Positions 45,716 to 54,337 of a stretch of 64,000 nucleotides of DNA are shown piece by piece (the stretch's first letter is position 1; the number at the start of each line of letters is the position of its first letter). This DNA comes from CAIJXB01 sp964455905 (GTDB taxonomy: Bacteria > Chlamydiota > Chlamydiia > Chlamydiales > Rhabdochlamydiaceae): the NCBI GenBank assembly GCA_964455905.1, contig CAYVYN010000002.1, positions 186,001-250,000 of the forward strand, written 5' to 3'. Below the pieces are notes generated by a model. The model saw only the letters and a list, made by a program, of their open reading frames with translations. It ran no database searches and was not told the DNA's origin. The position numbers were made by a program, and so were the translations under genes.

Positions 45716-46598
45716 GGATTTGCAACTCCTTATCCAGGATTTTTTCAAAATATTGATACATGTCTTTGTCTTGCAATTCTAACCATTTTTTCATGTGATG
45801 TACAGTATTATATACTTGCTTCATGGAGGGAGCAGATTCTAATCTCAGGTCTTCTTTATTTAAGACACGGCCCACGTCAATTAGTAGGGGATATCCTTCA
45901 AGGTAGCCATAATTTTTTTCTATTGTCGTTGGGTTTATGATTCCTTTTTCAGCAAGAGAAATGGAAAGCTGTACAAATCGTTGAATTAACTCTTGTGCTT
46001 GTTTTTCCTTTTTTTCTTGAATAAAAGTTTTTAAAACTGGGTAGAGCGGTTCGGCCTTTCTTTGAATTAAAAAACAAGTTTCATCTAGATTAAGTTTGTG
46101 TACGACTCCAATTTTATCGTAAAGAGTTATCTCTTTTTTCAGATTTTCTGTTTTAACTAAGTGCAAATATTCGATTTGAGTTTCTTTTTTTAATAGAATA
46201 AAAGAGTTAATGTAACTTCTAAAGTCAAGCTCTCTTTGCTTCATTGCCTCTTCACGAAATAAGAATGAAAATAAAAAGTGAGAAAAAGGCATTTTAGAAA
46301 TACTTACAAAAAAACTTTTTCCAAAAAGGGTAAGTTGTAGTTTGGGAGAGAAAGAGCGAAAAAGTTTTAAAACATGTGATCCATCTTCTGAAACAAAAAC
46401 ATGGGCTTGTTTACCCTTTCCTAAGTAGGTGTATTTTTGGTTTAAGATCGAGTCTTCTATTTCATTAGCTTCTATTGGAGATCCGTGTATTTTTTCTAAA
46501 CACGGCTTTTGTAGGGTGCTTTGAGAAAAGTCATCTGTTAAATATTTGCAGAGTGTGTTTAAACTAAAAAACACTAAAACATAAAGGAATATTTTCAT
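45699..46598 (-). CDS. exported or membrane-anchored kinase-like-fold protein, copy 1
   Basis: This encodes 299 residues from ATG 46598, with an AGAG site six bases upstream; the in-frame GTG at 46616 is less likely. The first ~17 residues (MKIFLYVLVFFSLNTL) are a signal or anchor. YTYLGKGKQAHVFVSED (Gly60-Gly62) and VLKLF (Lys78) fit a glycine-rich loop and ATP-binding lysine; IEKNYGYLEGYPLLIDVGRV at about 220-235 fits the Asn and DFG-Asp positions. No HxD aspartate is seen. It is the first gene of the operon with copy 2, maf and the HEAT protein, and a paralogue of copy 2. Function unknown. Confidence 0.7.
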   Translation of the reverse strand: MKIFLYVLVFFSLNTLCKYLTDDFSQSTLQKPCLEKIHGSPIEANEIEDSILNQKYTYLGKGKQAHVFVSEDGSHVLKLFRSFSPKLQLTLFGKSFFVSISKMPFSHFLFSFLFREEAMKQRELDFRSYINSFILLKKETQIEYLHLVKTENLKKEITLYDKIGVVHKLNLDETCFLIQRKAEPLYPVLKTFIQEKKEKQAQELIQRFVQLSISLAEKGIINPTTIEKNYGYLEGYPLLIDVGRVLNKEDLRLESAPSMKQVYNTVHHMKKWLELQDKDMYQYFEKILDKELQIHETAL

Positions 46599-46745
46599 AT
46601 AAAACTCTAAAAACACACAGTGTATCGCAAGCTTATTATAAAAAAAAGCAAAAATTAAAAATTTAGAAAGAGAAAGATCTTGAACAATTTGTTGTTTTTT
46701 TTTACCTTTCAGTTAAGGAAGTCAATTTATTTATTTAGGAGCTTT

Positions 46746-47090
46746 ATGCAAATTTCTCAAGACTGTGGATCTTGTAATCCTCATGACTTAACTCTCCACA
46801 AACAAGTCAAAGAAATCGCTGACTTGTTAAGGCCGGAGCTTTTACGTCTTCATGGTACTCCAGAAGAATCTAATGCGAATATAAAATTATATTTGCTAGT
46901 TTCGGAACAGGTGAGCGTTGTGAAAAAGGAAGTAACAAACCAAGATGCCCTTTTTGCATTTCAAAACATCCTTAGTTTTATAAAAAAAGCAATTGCCCTA
47001 GCAGAGAAAAAAGCGGTCAACCAAGAAATTCTTTGGTTGCTGCAAGAGGTAATGGCTGTTTTATTTAAAGTACAAAATCTACCCAGTTGA
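46746..47090 (+). CDS. small helical protein upstream of the Ser/Thr kinase
   Basis: This encodes 114 residues from the ATG at 46746 with an AGGAG site close upstream; an in-frame extension to 46680 has no ribosome site. The protein starts MQISQDCGSCNPHDL and is then almost entirely helical (LLVSEQVSVVKKEVTNQ, ILWLLQEVMAVLFKVQ). No known domain. It lies 56 bases before the kinase gene and is probably cotranscribed. A chaperone or regulatory partner of the kinase would be a reasonable but unproven guess. Confidence 0.6.
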   Translation: MQISQDCGSCNPHDLTLHKQVKEIADLLRPELLRLHGTPEESNANIKLYLLVSEQVSVVKKEVTNQDALFAFQNILSFIKKAIALAEKKAVNQEILWLLQEVMAVLFKVQNLPS

Positions 47091-47146
47091 TAAATTAGTA
47101 GAATTTATTCATAATTCCTCGTGAAAGTGTAAAGCACGTGGTTTTT

Positions 47147-48532
47147 ATGCAGCTTGTTAAACAAATAGATTCTTCTTCAACTAGTATTCGCTTAGAATTT
47201 TTTTCTTCTAATCAAAAAACTGAAATCCAAGTGTTTGCTTGCATAGATGAGTGTTCGATGCTCATTCAAACCTTAGCTTGTAAGGTGAACAGCTTGGGGT
47301 GGGGATGGTTTTATGGCTACTGTTCCGAGTTTCAGATCCCCTTAGAATTCGCTTGCCACAGAACTCTAGTAAGAGCAGATGATTGTGCTGCCATTTTAGA
47401 AGTTTCGAATATAGAAGTATTTCAAATTGCTGAAGAAGGAAATCTTTCACGGTTAATCATCCACAAACTATCTAAAAAATTAAAAAAAACGAATGCAGCT
47501 ATAGACTCTTTGCTCAGCGATTCATTTTTTTCTGCAAGTAAAATCGAAAAAATTCGAGAGCTTGCTTTGACAGTTTCCCATTTAGATTTTGAAGTCTATC
47601 AAGAAGAAACCGAGCGCTTCAACTTTATATTACGGAAAAGAAATTTAGAAACAATAGATTTAGGTTTTTTTAATCATTTAATAGGAAAAGGAAACACAGG
47701 GACTATTTATAAAACACATATTTTGGGAATTGATAGAGTTTTTGCTTTAAAAATATTTTCGAGTAAAATCGAAGAAAACACTGTCAAAAAACAAATAAAT
47801 GATCTTATGAAGTTACATCAGATTGGAAATAGACTTTCTATACAAGAGGCTCCTCTAGCTATTATAAGATCTAAATGTCGAGTAGTTGGATTTTTAGGTG
47901 CGTTTTACGAAGAGGGTGACTTTTTTGAAGCAATAGCAAATAGAAGCTTTAGAGAGGTTAAACAGATTCCTATTAGAAAAACACTCGAAATGATTAATCC
48001 AATCATAGAAACTCTTCTTATTTTGCAAAGAGAAAACATTCTTTTGTTGGATTTGTCTCCTGAAAACATTTTTATGTTAAAAAATAATAGAGCAGTCATA
48101 GGAGATTATGGATGCTTTGCAACCCTTCACACCAACCCTGATCTTGTTGACTTTGATTTCTCGGTTAGTTTTAGAATTCTGCAAAAAGACACAAGGAAAT
48201 ATCAAGATTTGATAAGAAAAATAAAAAACAGATTAACTAAGCGGCAGTTAAGGATTGCCTATTTAGAGGAACTGAATCAACTATTAAAAAAAATACAAGT
48301 TTTTGAAGTCGGAATACTTTTGTTTTTTGCTTTGCATGGACGTGATAAAGATCTCTTTCCGTTTAACATTGCAAAATTTGGATTAGAGCCTAAGCCATCA
48401 CACTCCTCTATTGTTTTTGAAGATGCTTCTGCTGCAGCGGTGCAATCTATTATTTTTCGAATGCTAGAAAGCGATTCTACGTATTCATTAGATCAAGTAT
48501 TAGAAGACTTAAAAAACACATCTAATTTTTAG
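47147..48532 (+). CDS. protein kinase-domain (Ser/Thr-type) protein
   Basis: This encodes about 461 residues from ATG 47147; an in-frame GTG at 47138 is the alternative, and neither has a strong ribosome site. Residues 1-170 form an unassigned N-terminal domain. The kinase domain follows: LIGKGNTGTIYKTH (about 178-191), ALKIF with the ATP-binding Lys near 200, LLDLSPENIFML with the catalytic Asp302 and Asn, and GDYG at about 318-321 in place of DFG. All key catalytic residues are therefore present, in contrast to the exported kinase-like pair nearby. There is no signal peptide. It could act on bacterial proteins or be delivered to the host; chlamydiae encode both types. Confidence 0.8.
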   Translation: MQLVKQIDSSSTSIRLEFFSSNQKTEIQVFACIDECSMLIQTLACKVNSLGWGWFYGYCSEFQIPLEFACHRTLVRADDCAAILEVSNIEVFQIAEEGNLSRLIIHKLSKKLKKTNAAIDSLLSDSFFSASKIEKIRELALTVSHLDFEVYQEETERFNFILRKRNLETIDLGFFNHLIGKGNTGTIYKTHILGIDRVFALKIFSSKIEENTVKKQINDLMKLHQIGNRLSIQEAPLAIIRSKCRVVGFLGAFYEEGDFFEAIANRSFREVKQIPIRKTLEMINPIIETLLILQRENILLLDLSPENIFMLKNNRAVIGDYGCFATLHTNPDLVDFDFSVSFRILQKDTRKYQDLIRKIKNRLTKRQLRIAYLEELNQLLKKIQVFEVGILLFFALHGRDKDLFPFNIAKFGLEPKPSHSSIVFEDASAAAVQSIIFRMLESDSTYSLDQVLEDLKNTSNF

Positions 48533-48533
48533 A

Positions 48534-48551
48534 AGGAAATAATTATTTCCT
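48534..48551 (+). terminator. palindrome after the kinase gene, weak terminator candidate
   Basis: A perfect 18-base palindrome (AGGAAATAA/TTATTTCCT) starts two bases after the stop codon. It lacks a T run on the plus strand, so a terminator role is doubtful. Confidence 0.25.
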
Positions 48552-48644
48552 AATAAAAAATCATCAAAAAAAAGATAAATCCGTGCAATAAATTTCATTT
48601 TTCTATACAAGAAAATAAAAGAGAGAACTAAAGCGGAATTTTAT

Positions 48645-51260
48645 ATGGCAGGAAAAAGCATAGAGAGTACTCGAACAGGTAGAGCGTGGAAAAAATGGGG
48701 CGCGTATGTTTCTGAAAGGTCTTGGGGAACGGTTAGGGAAGATTATAGTCCTAATGGAGATGCATGGAACTATTTGACCCACGATATGGCTCGATCTAAA
48801 GCCTATAGGTGGGGAGAGGATGGTATTGCTGGATTTTGTGACTACTTTCAGACAGTAGCTCTTTCTTTTGCCTTCTGGAATGAAAAAGATCCTATTTTAA
48901 AAGAACGCCTCTTTGGATTGACCCCTTTCGAAGGAAATCATGGAGAAGATGTTAAAGAGTGCTACTATTATTTAGACGCCACGCCTTCTCAGTCTTATAT
49001 GAAATTTCTTTATAAGTATCCGCAGGAAGAGTTTCCTTATGAACAACTTATCCAAGAAAATAAAAAGCGAACTACTTTAGATCGAGAATTTGAAATTTAT
49101 GAGATAGATGCTTTCAAAGAAAATCGATATTTTGATGTATTTATAGAATACGCTAAAAATGAAGAAGAAGATATTTGTATTAAACTTGAGGCGTGGAATC
49201 GTGGCGCTGAAAAAGCTGTTTTACATATTCTCCCACAGCTGTTATTTCGAAATCGGTGGTCTTGGGGCGACACTTTAGGCGAAGAGCCTATCATTTCTTT
49301 AGAGAAAGGGAAAGATCATGTGGCTCTTGTCGCAACGCCTTATAATGTGCCTTATCCTGTAAAAGATTGCTCTGATTATAAATGTCCACTGATGCGACTT
49401 TATGGTTCTACTCCGAAAGAAGCTTTATTTACAAATAATGAAACTCATAATGAGCGAGTTTGGGGAGCTGATGTAAAAAGTCGCACTCCCTATGTAAAAG
49501 ATGCTTTTCACCGTTATATCATTGATAAAGAGCCGTGTGTAAAAACTGATCAAAAAGGGAGTAAGGCCTCCTTGCATTACGAAATTGTGATAGAACCACA
49601 AAGTTCCTTTGAGCTTTTCTTTAGGTTTACAGCTAAAGAGCTTTTAGATCCATTAAGTGATGTAGCTTCTATTATAGCTCTTCGTAAGAAAGACGCAGAT
49701 GAATTTTACGCGCAAATTCAACATGCAACTCTTTCTCAAGAGGACAAAAGTATCCAACGTGGAGCCCTCGCTGGTATGATCTGGAGTCAGCAGCTTTATC
49801 TTTATGATGTAAAACAGTGGCTGGTCGGTGATAGTGAAAAATTTCCTCCTCCTCAAGGCAGGGGAGAAATTCGAAATGGAAAATGGTCTCATCTTTACGC
49901 GGCTGATGTGGTTTCTATGCCGGATAAATGGGAGTATCCGTGGTTTGCTTCTTGGGATCTGGCTTTTCAGTCTGTCGCTATTTCTCTTGTTGATAGTGAT
50001 CTAGCTAAAGAACAAATGGTTCTTTTATTAAAACATTGGTTTCAACACGTAAACGGGCAAATACCTGCTTATGAGTGGTCTTTTTCAGATCTCAATCCTC
50101 CTGTGCAAGCATGGGCCCTTTGGAAAATTTATTTGCAGGAAAAAGAAACAACTGGAAAGGGAGACTTGAATTTTTTACTTTTTGGATTTTTGAAGTTAGT
50201 GCAAAATTTTAGTTGGTGGGTAAATAAAGTAGATAGGCTGGGAAATAATTGCTTTGAAGGGGGATTCCTTGGATTAGATAATATCTCCGTTATAGATAGA
50301 AGTGAACCCCTTCCAGATGGAAGAATGATTGAGCAATCAGATGCTACGGGGTGGATGGGCCTTTATTCTTTAATTATGATGCGGATTGCATTAGAACTTT
50401 CCAAAGAAGAGCCTTGTTACACGAGTCTTGCTACCGATTTCTTTGAAAACTTTATTTATATTAGCGATACCATGCATGAAACCAAAGGAATGTGGGATGA
50501 GGAAGATGGATTCTTTTATGATGTGCTCTTAGACTCTTCGGGGAATGTTGAGCCGTTAAAAATTCGTTCTTTTGTAGGGTTGATTCCTTTTTATTCGATT
50601 CTTTTCATGGATGAAAGTGAGCTTAAATCTTATAAAGCTTTTTATGATCGCTTAATCCAATTTAAAAATCGAAACGAAGAAAAAGTAAACAGATGTTTTT
50701 TTAAAGTAGGAAACAATTTCATTTTTTCGCTCATTAATGAAAATCAAATCAAAAAAACTTTAAGTAAGGCTTTTGATCCTGCAGAATTTCTTTCCGACTA
50801 TGGTCTTAGGAGTATTTCAAAGTATCATGAAAAAAATCCGCTGTTATTTGGCTCGTCTATTGTAAGATATGAACCGGCAGAATCATTAGAGAAAATTAAA
50901 GGCGGAAATTCGAATTGGAGAGGACCGATTTGGATCCCGACCAATTACTTGTTTTTAGACTCTCTTTATAAATTGAAAATGGTTTTCGGAGAAGATTATA
51001 TTATAGAGGTAGCTGGAGAATATAAAAAACTAGGAGAACTGCATACACTTCTTAAAGAACACCTTTCTTCTTTATTTAGGAAAACAAAAGAAGGGGCTCG
51101 TCCTATACACGGAGACTGTAAACTTTACCAGGAAGATCCATATTGGAAAGAATTACTCCTTTTTTATGAACACTACCACGGAGACACTGGAAGAGGTCTT
51201 GGGGCTTCTCATCAAACAGGTTGGAGTGGGCTGATTGCGAATGTAATCAATCAGTTGTAA
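48645..51260 (+). CDS. GH63-like glucosidase
   Basis: This encodes 871 residues without a signal peptide. It matches the bacterial glucosidase group related to mannosyl-oligosaccharide glucosidase: WGAYVSERSWGTVREDYS at the N terminus, WNEKDPILKERLFGL, YYYLDATPSQSYMK, then in the (alpha/alpha)6 barrel ASWDLAFQSVA, GQIPAYEWSFSDLNPPVQAW at about 478, DATGWMGLYSL, and GGNSNWRGPIWIPTNY. The conserved acidic residues of the barrel are present. It should hydrolyse alpha-glucosidic bonds in glucosyl or mannosyl-glycerate type compounds or glycogen-derived sugars; the exact substrate is unknown. It stands alone between the kinase and htrA. Confidence 0.87.
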   Translation: MAGKSIESTRTGRAWKKWGAYVSERSWGTVREDYSPNGDAWNYLTHDMARSKAYRWGEDGIAGFCDYFQTVALSFAFWNEKDPILKERLFGLTPFEGNHGEDVKECYYYLDATPSQSYMKFLYKYPQEEFPYEQLIQENKKRTTLDREFEIYEIDAFKENRYFDVFIEYAKNEEEDICIKLEAWNRGAEKAVLHILPQLLFRNRWSWGDTLGEEPIISLEKGKDHVALVATPYNVPYPVKDCSDYKCPLMRLYGSTPKEALFTNNETHNERVWGADVKSRTPYVKDAFHRYIIDKEPCVKTDQKGSKASLHYEIVIEPQSSFELFFRFTAKELLDPLSDVASIIALRKKDADEFYAQIQHATLSQEDKSIQRGALAGMIWSQQLYLYDVKQWLVGDSEKFPPPQGRGEIRNGKWSHLYAADVVSMPDKWEYPWFASWDLAFQSVAISLVDSDLAKEQMVLLLKHWFQHVNGQIPAYEWSFSDLNPPVQAWALWKIYLQEKETTGKGDLNFLLFGFLKLVQNFSWWVNKVDRLGNNCFEGGFLGLDNISVIDRSEPLPDGRMIEQSDATGWMGLYSLIMMRIALELSKEEPCYTSLATDFFENFIYISDTMHETKGMWDEEDGFFYDVLLDSSGNVEPLKIRSFVGLIPFYSILFMDESELKSYKAFYDRLIQFKNRNEEKVNRCFFKVGNNFIFSLINENQIKKTLSKAFDPAEFLSDYGLRSISKYHEKNPLLFGSSIVRYEPAESLEKIKGGNSNWRGPIWIPTNYLFLDSLYKLKMVFGEDYIIEVAGEYKKLGELHTLLKEHLSSLFRKTKEGARPIHGDCKLYQEDPYWKELLLFYEHYHGDTGRGLGASHQTGWSGLIANVINQL

Positions 51261-51268
51261 CTTTTAAG

Positions 51269-51314
51269 GGCCTTATTCTATACTTGTGACGCAAGTACTT
51301 TAAAACATAAGGCC
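51269..51314 (+). promoter_or_regulatory. nested hairpin covering the htrA ribosome site
   Basis: GGCCTTAT (51269-51276) pairs perfectly with ATAAGGCC (51307-51314), and an inner ACTTG/CAAGT stem (51282-51286 with 51292-51296) sits in the loop. The right arm contains the AAGG that would serve as ribosome site for the ATG at 51319. If transcribed, it could restrict translation until opened. Confidence 0.45.
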
Positions 51315-51318
51315 ACAA

Positions 51319-52398
51319 ATGAAAAAAACACTAAAAACAGGATTTTTTTTAACCTTTCTAGGATCATCTTTTTTATTTTCAGATTTTATGAAATTGACTC
51401 AAGTAGCAGAAAATGCACTGCCTGCTGTAGTATCTATCGTTGTAAGAGCCGATTCATTTAGTGAGTATTTTGAAGAAGATACTGCGTACTATGAATTCTT
51501 AAGACCTTACTATGAATTCTTGTGGCCTTCTAGTAAAACGATTTTTGGTAGTGGAGCCATTATTCATCCGAGTGGATATATTGTTACAAACGCTCATGTT
51601 GTGGCAAATGGTCTCCAGTTTCGAGTTTTTTCTAATAAAACTCCTTCAAGAAGCTACAAAGCAACACTTATTGGAGTAGATCCAAGAACAGATCTAGCAG
51701 TTCTTAAAATTAAAAATAAAGATGGTTCGGCTTTTCCGTTTTTACGCCTAGGAGATTCTGACTCTCTACAAATTGGAGAAGATGTTGTTGCTATAGGAAG
51801 CCCTGGCGGTGGACTTTTTTGTGAATCTAGTCTAACAACAGGAGTTATCAGCGCTCTAGATAGGGATGGATGGAACAGGACCCCCATAGAAGGCTACATT
51901 CAATTCGACAGTCCGGTAAATCCAGGGAATTCTGGAGGGCCCTTAGTTAACCAAAACAGTGAAATTATAGGTATAGTTACTTGGCAATATTACCATTTAC
52001 GTGGAATTGTAGGACTTAATTTTGCTATCCCTAGTTATACAGTCGGTCATGTGGTTGATCAGTTGATCGCCAACGAATGTATTGAACAAGGATTTTTAGG
52101 TATTAAAGTAGAAACGGATCCGGATGAGGAGTACTATAACTGTGGAGCTGTTATAGAAAAAGTACTTAAGGGGTCTCCCGCCTTTATAGCTGGATTGAAA
52201 TTCGAAGATATTATTGTAGAGTTAGATGGTATGTTGATAAATTCTGCTTTAAATTTGAGAAATAAAATAGCTGTTTTGGAGCCAGGAAGACCGGTGGATC
52301 TTGTTGTCAACAGAGCAGGTTCTTTGCTAAAATTTACTATTTTTCTTGGAGAGGAAGACAAGGAGCAATTTTTAGGGGATAATCACTTAGTGTTGTAA
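51319..52398 (+). CDS. htrA: HtrA/DegP-family periplasmic serine protease
   Basis: This encodes 359 residues with an N-terminal signal peptide or anchor (TGFFLTFLGSSFLFS). The trypsin-like domain has the full catalytic triad: His93 in TNAHVV, Asp125 in RTDLAV and Ser205 in NPGNSGGPL. A single PDZ domain follows at about 245-340 (GFLGIKVE, GSPAFIAGLKFEDIIVELDG). One PDZ and this length are closer to DegS-type proteins than to two-PDZ DegP or the longer chlamydial HtrA. It should degrade or sense misfolded envelope proteins. A hairpin covers its ribosome site. Its stop codon adjoins the terminator of the minus-strand RNA unit. Confidence 0.9.
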   Translation: MKKTLKTGFFLTFLGSSFLFSDFMKLTQVAENALPAVVSIVVRADSFSEYFEEDTAYYEFLRPYYEFLWPSSKTIFGSGAIIHPSGYIVTNAHVVANGLQFRVFSNKTPSRSYKATLIGVDPRTDLAVLKIKNKDGSAFPFLRLGDSDSLQIGEDVVAIGSPGGGLFCESSLTTGVISALDRDGWNRTPIEGYIQFDSPVNPGNSGGPLVNQNSEIIGIVTWQYYHLRGIVGLNFAIPSYTVGHVVDQLIANECIEQGFLGIKVETDPDEEYYNCGAVIEKVLKGSPAFIAGLKFEDIIVELDGMLINSALNLRNKIAVLEPGRPVDLVVNRAGSLLKFTIFLGEEDKEQFLGDNHLVL

Positions 52399-52568
52399 AA
52401 AAATGGTGACCTATCTTCTTTACGCTAAAGAGATCTTTTTCAATCTGATCCCAACTCTGTAAGAGTTTTGATGCCGCAAAGAGAGATAGGTCACCAACAA
52501 GGTGGAGGGGGAATCTTAAAAGAGGCTCCCTCACTTCAACTCTTAGGTCAAGAGTCTTAAGTAACCTT
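52397..52568 (-). ncRNA. unassigned structured RNA with own promoter and terminator (~172 nt)
   Basis: Read on the minus strand, a good promoter (52575-52603) is followed by a region dense in hairpins: ACTCTT/AAGAGT, a GAGGG/CCCTC stem, then a long terminal structure closed by perfect 12-base arms (52484-52495 with 52405-52416). The latter also encloses an AACTCT/AGAGTT stem. Seven A on the plus strand at 52397-52403 give a T run at the transcript end, so the last hairpin is also the terminator. A minus-strand open frame here would start inside the promoter -35 box and is not credible. The length resembles 6S RNA, but I see no 6S, tmRNA, SRP or RNase P signature that would decide it. The transcript ends at the htrA stop codon. 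Confidence 0.6.
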
Positions 52569-52574
52569 AACTTC

Positions 52575-52603
52575 AATGTATCAATAATAATTTCAGTTGT
52601 CAA
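52575..52603 (-). promoter_or_regulatory. sigma-70-type promoter of the minus-strand RNA
   Basis: TTGACA (52598-52603 on the minus strand) is a perfect -35 box, followed after exactly 17 bases by TACATT (52575-52580). The start of transcription is predicted near 52568. Confidence 0.65.
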
Positions 52604-52723
52604 CTCAATTAATGTTTTTCATGTAAAATTAAATTAATAATTTATTTGTATTTGTTTTATATTGAGTTGTTTGTGTTTGTAATATAAAATATGACACTTT
52701 CTATTTTTATTCAAGGATTCAAC

Positions 52724-53329
52724 ATGAGAAAAAACAAAACAATATTGGCTATTCTTGGCTGTTCGTTACTAGCTTTATCTTCTTGCGCTAACTATAAAGC
52801 TTCTTCATTAAATAGTTTGTCAACAGAGGTTATGCATTCACAAGAGACATCTGAGGCTGTTTTAGTCTCAGCTAAAGCGTTTACTAAGCAAGATTGCAAA
52901 ACGTATTTAGATAGAGACGTGATTGCAAAAGGATATCAGCCTGTGCAAATCTACATTCAAAACAACTCTTCTAATAACTACATATTCTCTTTAAGCCGCG
53001 TGGATATAAACTGCGCTAAATACGAAGCTGTTGCTGAAAAAGTACATACTTCAACACTTGGAAGAGCTACAGCCTATGGCGTTGGTGCATTATTTTTATG
53101 GCCTTTAGCTATTCCTGCTGTTGTAGACGGTATTAAATCAAGTGAAGCAAACCAATCTTTAGATATTGATTTTGAACAAAAAAGTGCTAGAGATCAAATA
53201 ATTGGGCAACATTCTAGTTTTAATAAATTATTGTTCGTTCCAATTAACGAATTCAAGTCAAAATTTAAAATCACCTTGATAGATCAAGCTTCAAATACAC
53301 CTAAAGTAGTGGATGTGATCGCTTATTAA
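52724..53329 (+). CDS. lipoprotein, paralogue of the exported protein at 456
   Basis: This encodes 201 residues; the ATG at 52724 has an AAGGA site six bases upstream and gives a typical lipoprotein signal (MRKNKTILAILGCSLLALSSC), with Cys21 as the likely lipid anchor. The mature protein shares GYQPVQIYIQNNS, an FLWPLAIPAVVDGI hydrophobic stretch and a FNKLLFVPI block with the protein encoded at 456-1127. The family is unknown to me. The hydrophobic middle segment may associate with a membrane. A hairpin terminator follows and separates it from the convergent menC gene. Confidence 0.83.
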   Translation: MRKNKTILAILGCSLLALSSCANYKASSLNSLSTEVMHSQETSEAVLVSAKAFTKQDCKTYLDRDVIAKGYQPVQIYIQNNSSNNYIFSLSRVDINCAKYEAVAEKVHTSTLGRATAYGVGALFLWPLAIPAVVDGIKSSEANQSLDIDFEQKSARDQIIGQHSSFNKLLFVPINEFKSKFKITLIDQASNTPKVVDVIAY

Positions 53330-53337
53330 AATTTATA

Positions 53338-53362
53338 TAGGCGCTCTTAAAAAGAGCGTCTA
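53338..53362 (+). terminator. hairpin between the lipoprotein and menC genes, probably bidirectional
   Basis: An 11-pair stem with one G-U pair (53338-53348 with 53352-53362) and a three-base loop lies between two convergent genes. T runs are short on both sides. Confidence 0.5.
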
Positions 53363-53371
53363 TTAAAAGGT

Positions 53372-54328
53372 TTAGAAAATCTGTACCAGTTTCTTTTTAG
53401 ATTTATCTATCCTGGAAGAACCAGAAAAGGACACTTTTCCTTTAGAAAAAATCATTGGATTATCTAGAAATTGAGTTGTCATATTGCGGTAAGTCCCTAT
53501 TCCTAGAGGGCTTTTTACGCCTAGTTGGTTGGCAAGGTGAACAATTCCAGCAAGTCCTACATCACTTTCAAAAGTACTCCCTAACACTAAATCAATATTT
53601 TTTTCTTTTACCCATTTTTTTATCAAAGAAAAATTCGATAACCACCCTCGAATCGTTGGCTTAAAAATAACTCCTTTTAAGTTTGGTAGTGGATAGGGTA
53701 AATGTTCTGAAAAAGATTCATCGATAGTAAAGGGAATTGGGAACTGTTCTAGCCTTTCTAAATTTTGAAGAGGTTCTTCCACGTAATCAAAAGCATCTTT
53801 AGGAAACTCAGAAAAAAATGACAAAGAATCTTCCGTATTCCAAGATTTGTTCACATCGATCCGTAAGCGAAATCGGTCTTTTAATTTTATAATAAGATCG
53901 TAAGCTTTATGCAGAGACAAAGATCCTACTTTTAGTTTAGCAAAAGAAAAACCACTTTCTTCCGATTGGAGGGCTTGTTCTAAAATTTCTAAAGGAGTTC
54001 CTCTCAAAAAGGAACATACGTCTATAGAAATTGGAGAAGAGGATTCACATTGAGAATACGCAGAATTAATCCCAAATAATACAGAAGGAAGTAAATCTAT
54101 TTTCTCAAAATCTTCTAGAGAATCGAGGTTTTTAACATGAGTTTTTAACCAAACAAGCTGATTAATGGCTTGATCTAAGGTTTCTTTGCTCCAACCTGGA
54201 AGTGGAGACACTTCTCCGACGCCAATAGATCCATTAGGGTTGTTAATTTCTAGTAAGGATCCCTCTCGCATTTTCCCATCTGACATCAGCATTTGATAAC
54301 GATATAAATGGAATGAATATTTGTTCAT
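53372..54328 (-). CDS. menC: o-succinylbenzoate synthase-like enolase-superfamily enzyme
   Basis: This encodes 318 residues. The enolase-superfamily active site is visible: KLKVG (Lys128/Lys130), RIDVNKSW (metal Asp), YVEEPLQN (metal Glu), TIDES (metal Asp) and FKPTIRGW with the second catalytic Lys, then GSTFESDVGLAG near the end. This combination best fits o-succinylbenzoate synthase, which dehydrates SHCHC to o-succinylbenzoate in menaquinone synthesis. Related dipeptide epimerases or N-acylamino acid racemases are less likely. No other menaquinone gene is in the window; it sits nine bases after an F-box-like gene, an unusual operon partner. Confidence 0.85.
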   Translation of the reverse strand: MNKYSFHLYRYQMLMSDGKMREGSLLEINNPNGSIGVGEVSPLPGWSKETLDQAINQLVWLKTHVKNLDSLEDFEKIDLLPSVLFGINSAYSQCESSSPISIDVCSFLRGTPLEILEQALQSEESGFSFAKLKVGSLSLHKAYDLIIKLKDRFRLRIDVNKSWNTEDSLSFFSEFPKDAFDYVEEPLQNLERLEQFPIPFTIDESFSEHLPYPLPNLKGVIFKPTIRGWLSNFSLIKKWVKEKNIDLVLGSTFESDVGLAGIVHLANQLGVKSPLGIGTYRNMTTQFLDNPMIFSKGKVSFSGSSRIDKSKKKLVQIF

Positions 54329-54337
54329 GGCCTTTAC

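Noticed and set aside
52337..52603. Minus-strand open frame of 88 codons across the htrA 3' end
   Set aside because: Its start would be TTG inside a perfect -35 box, its sequence is mostly hairpin arms, and it runs antisense into htrA. A structured RNA explains the region better.
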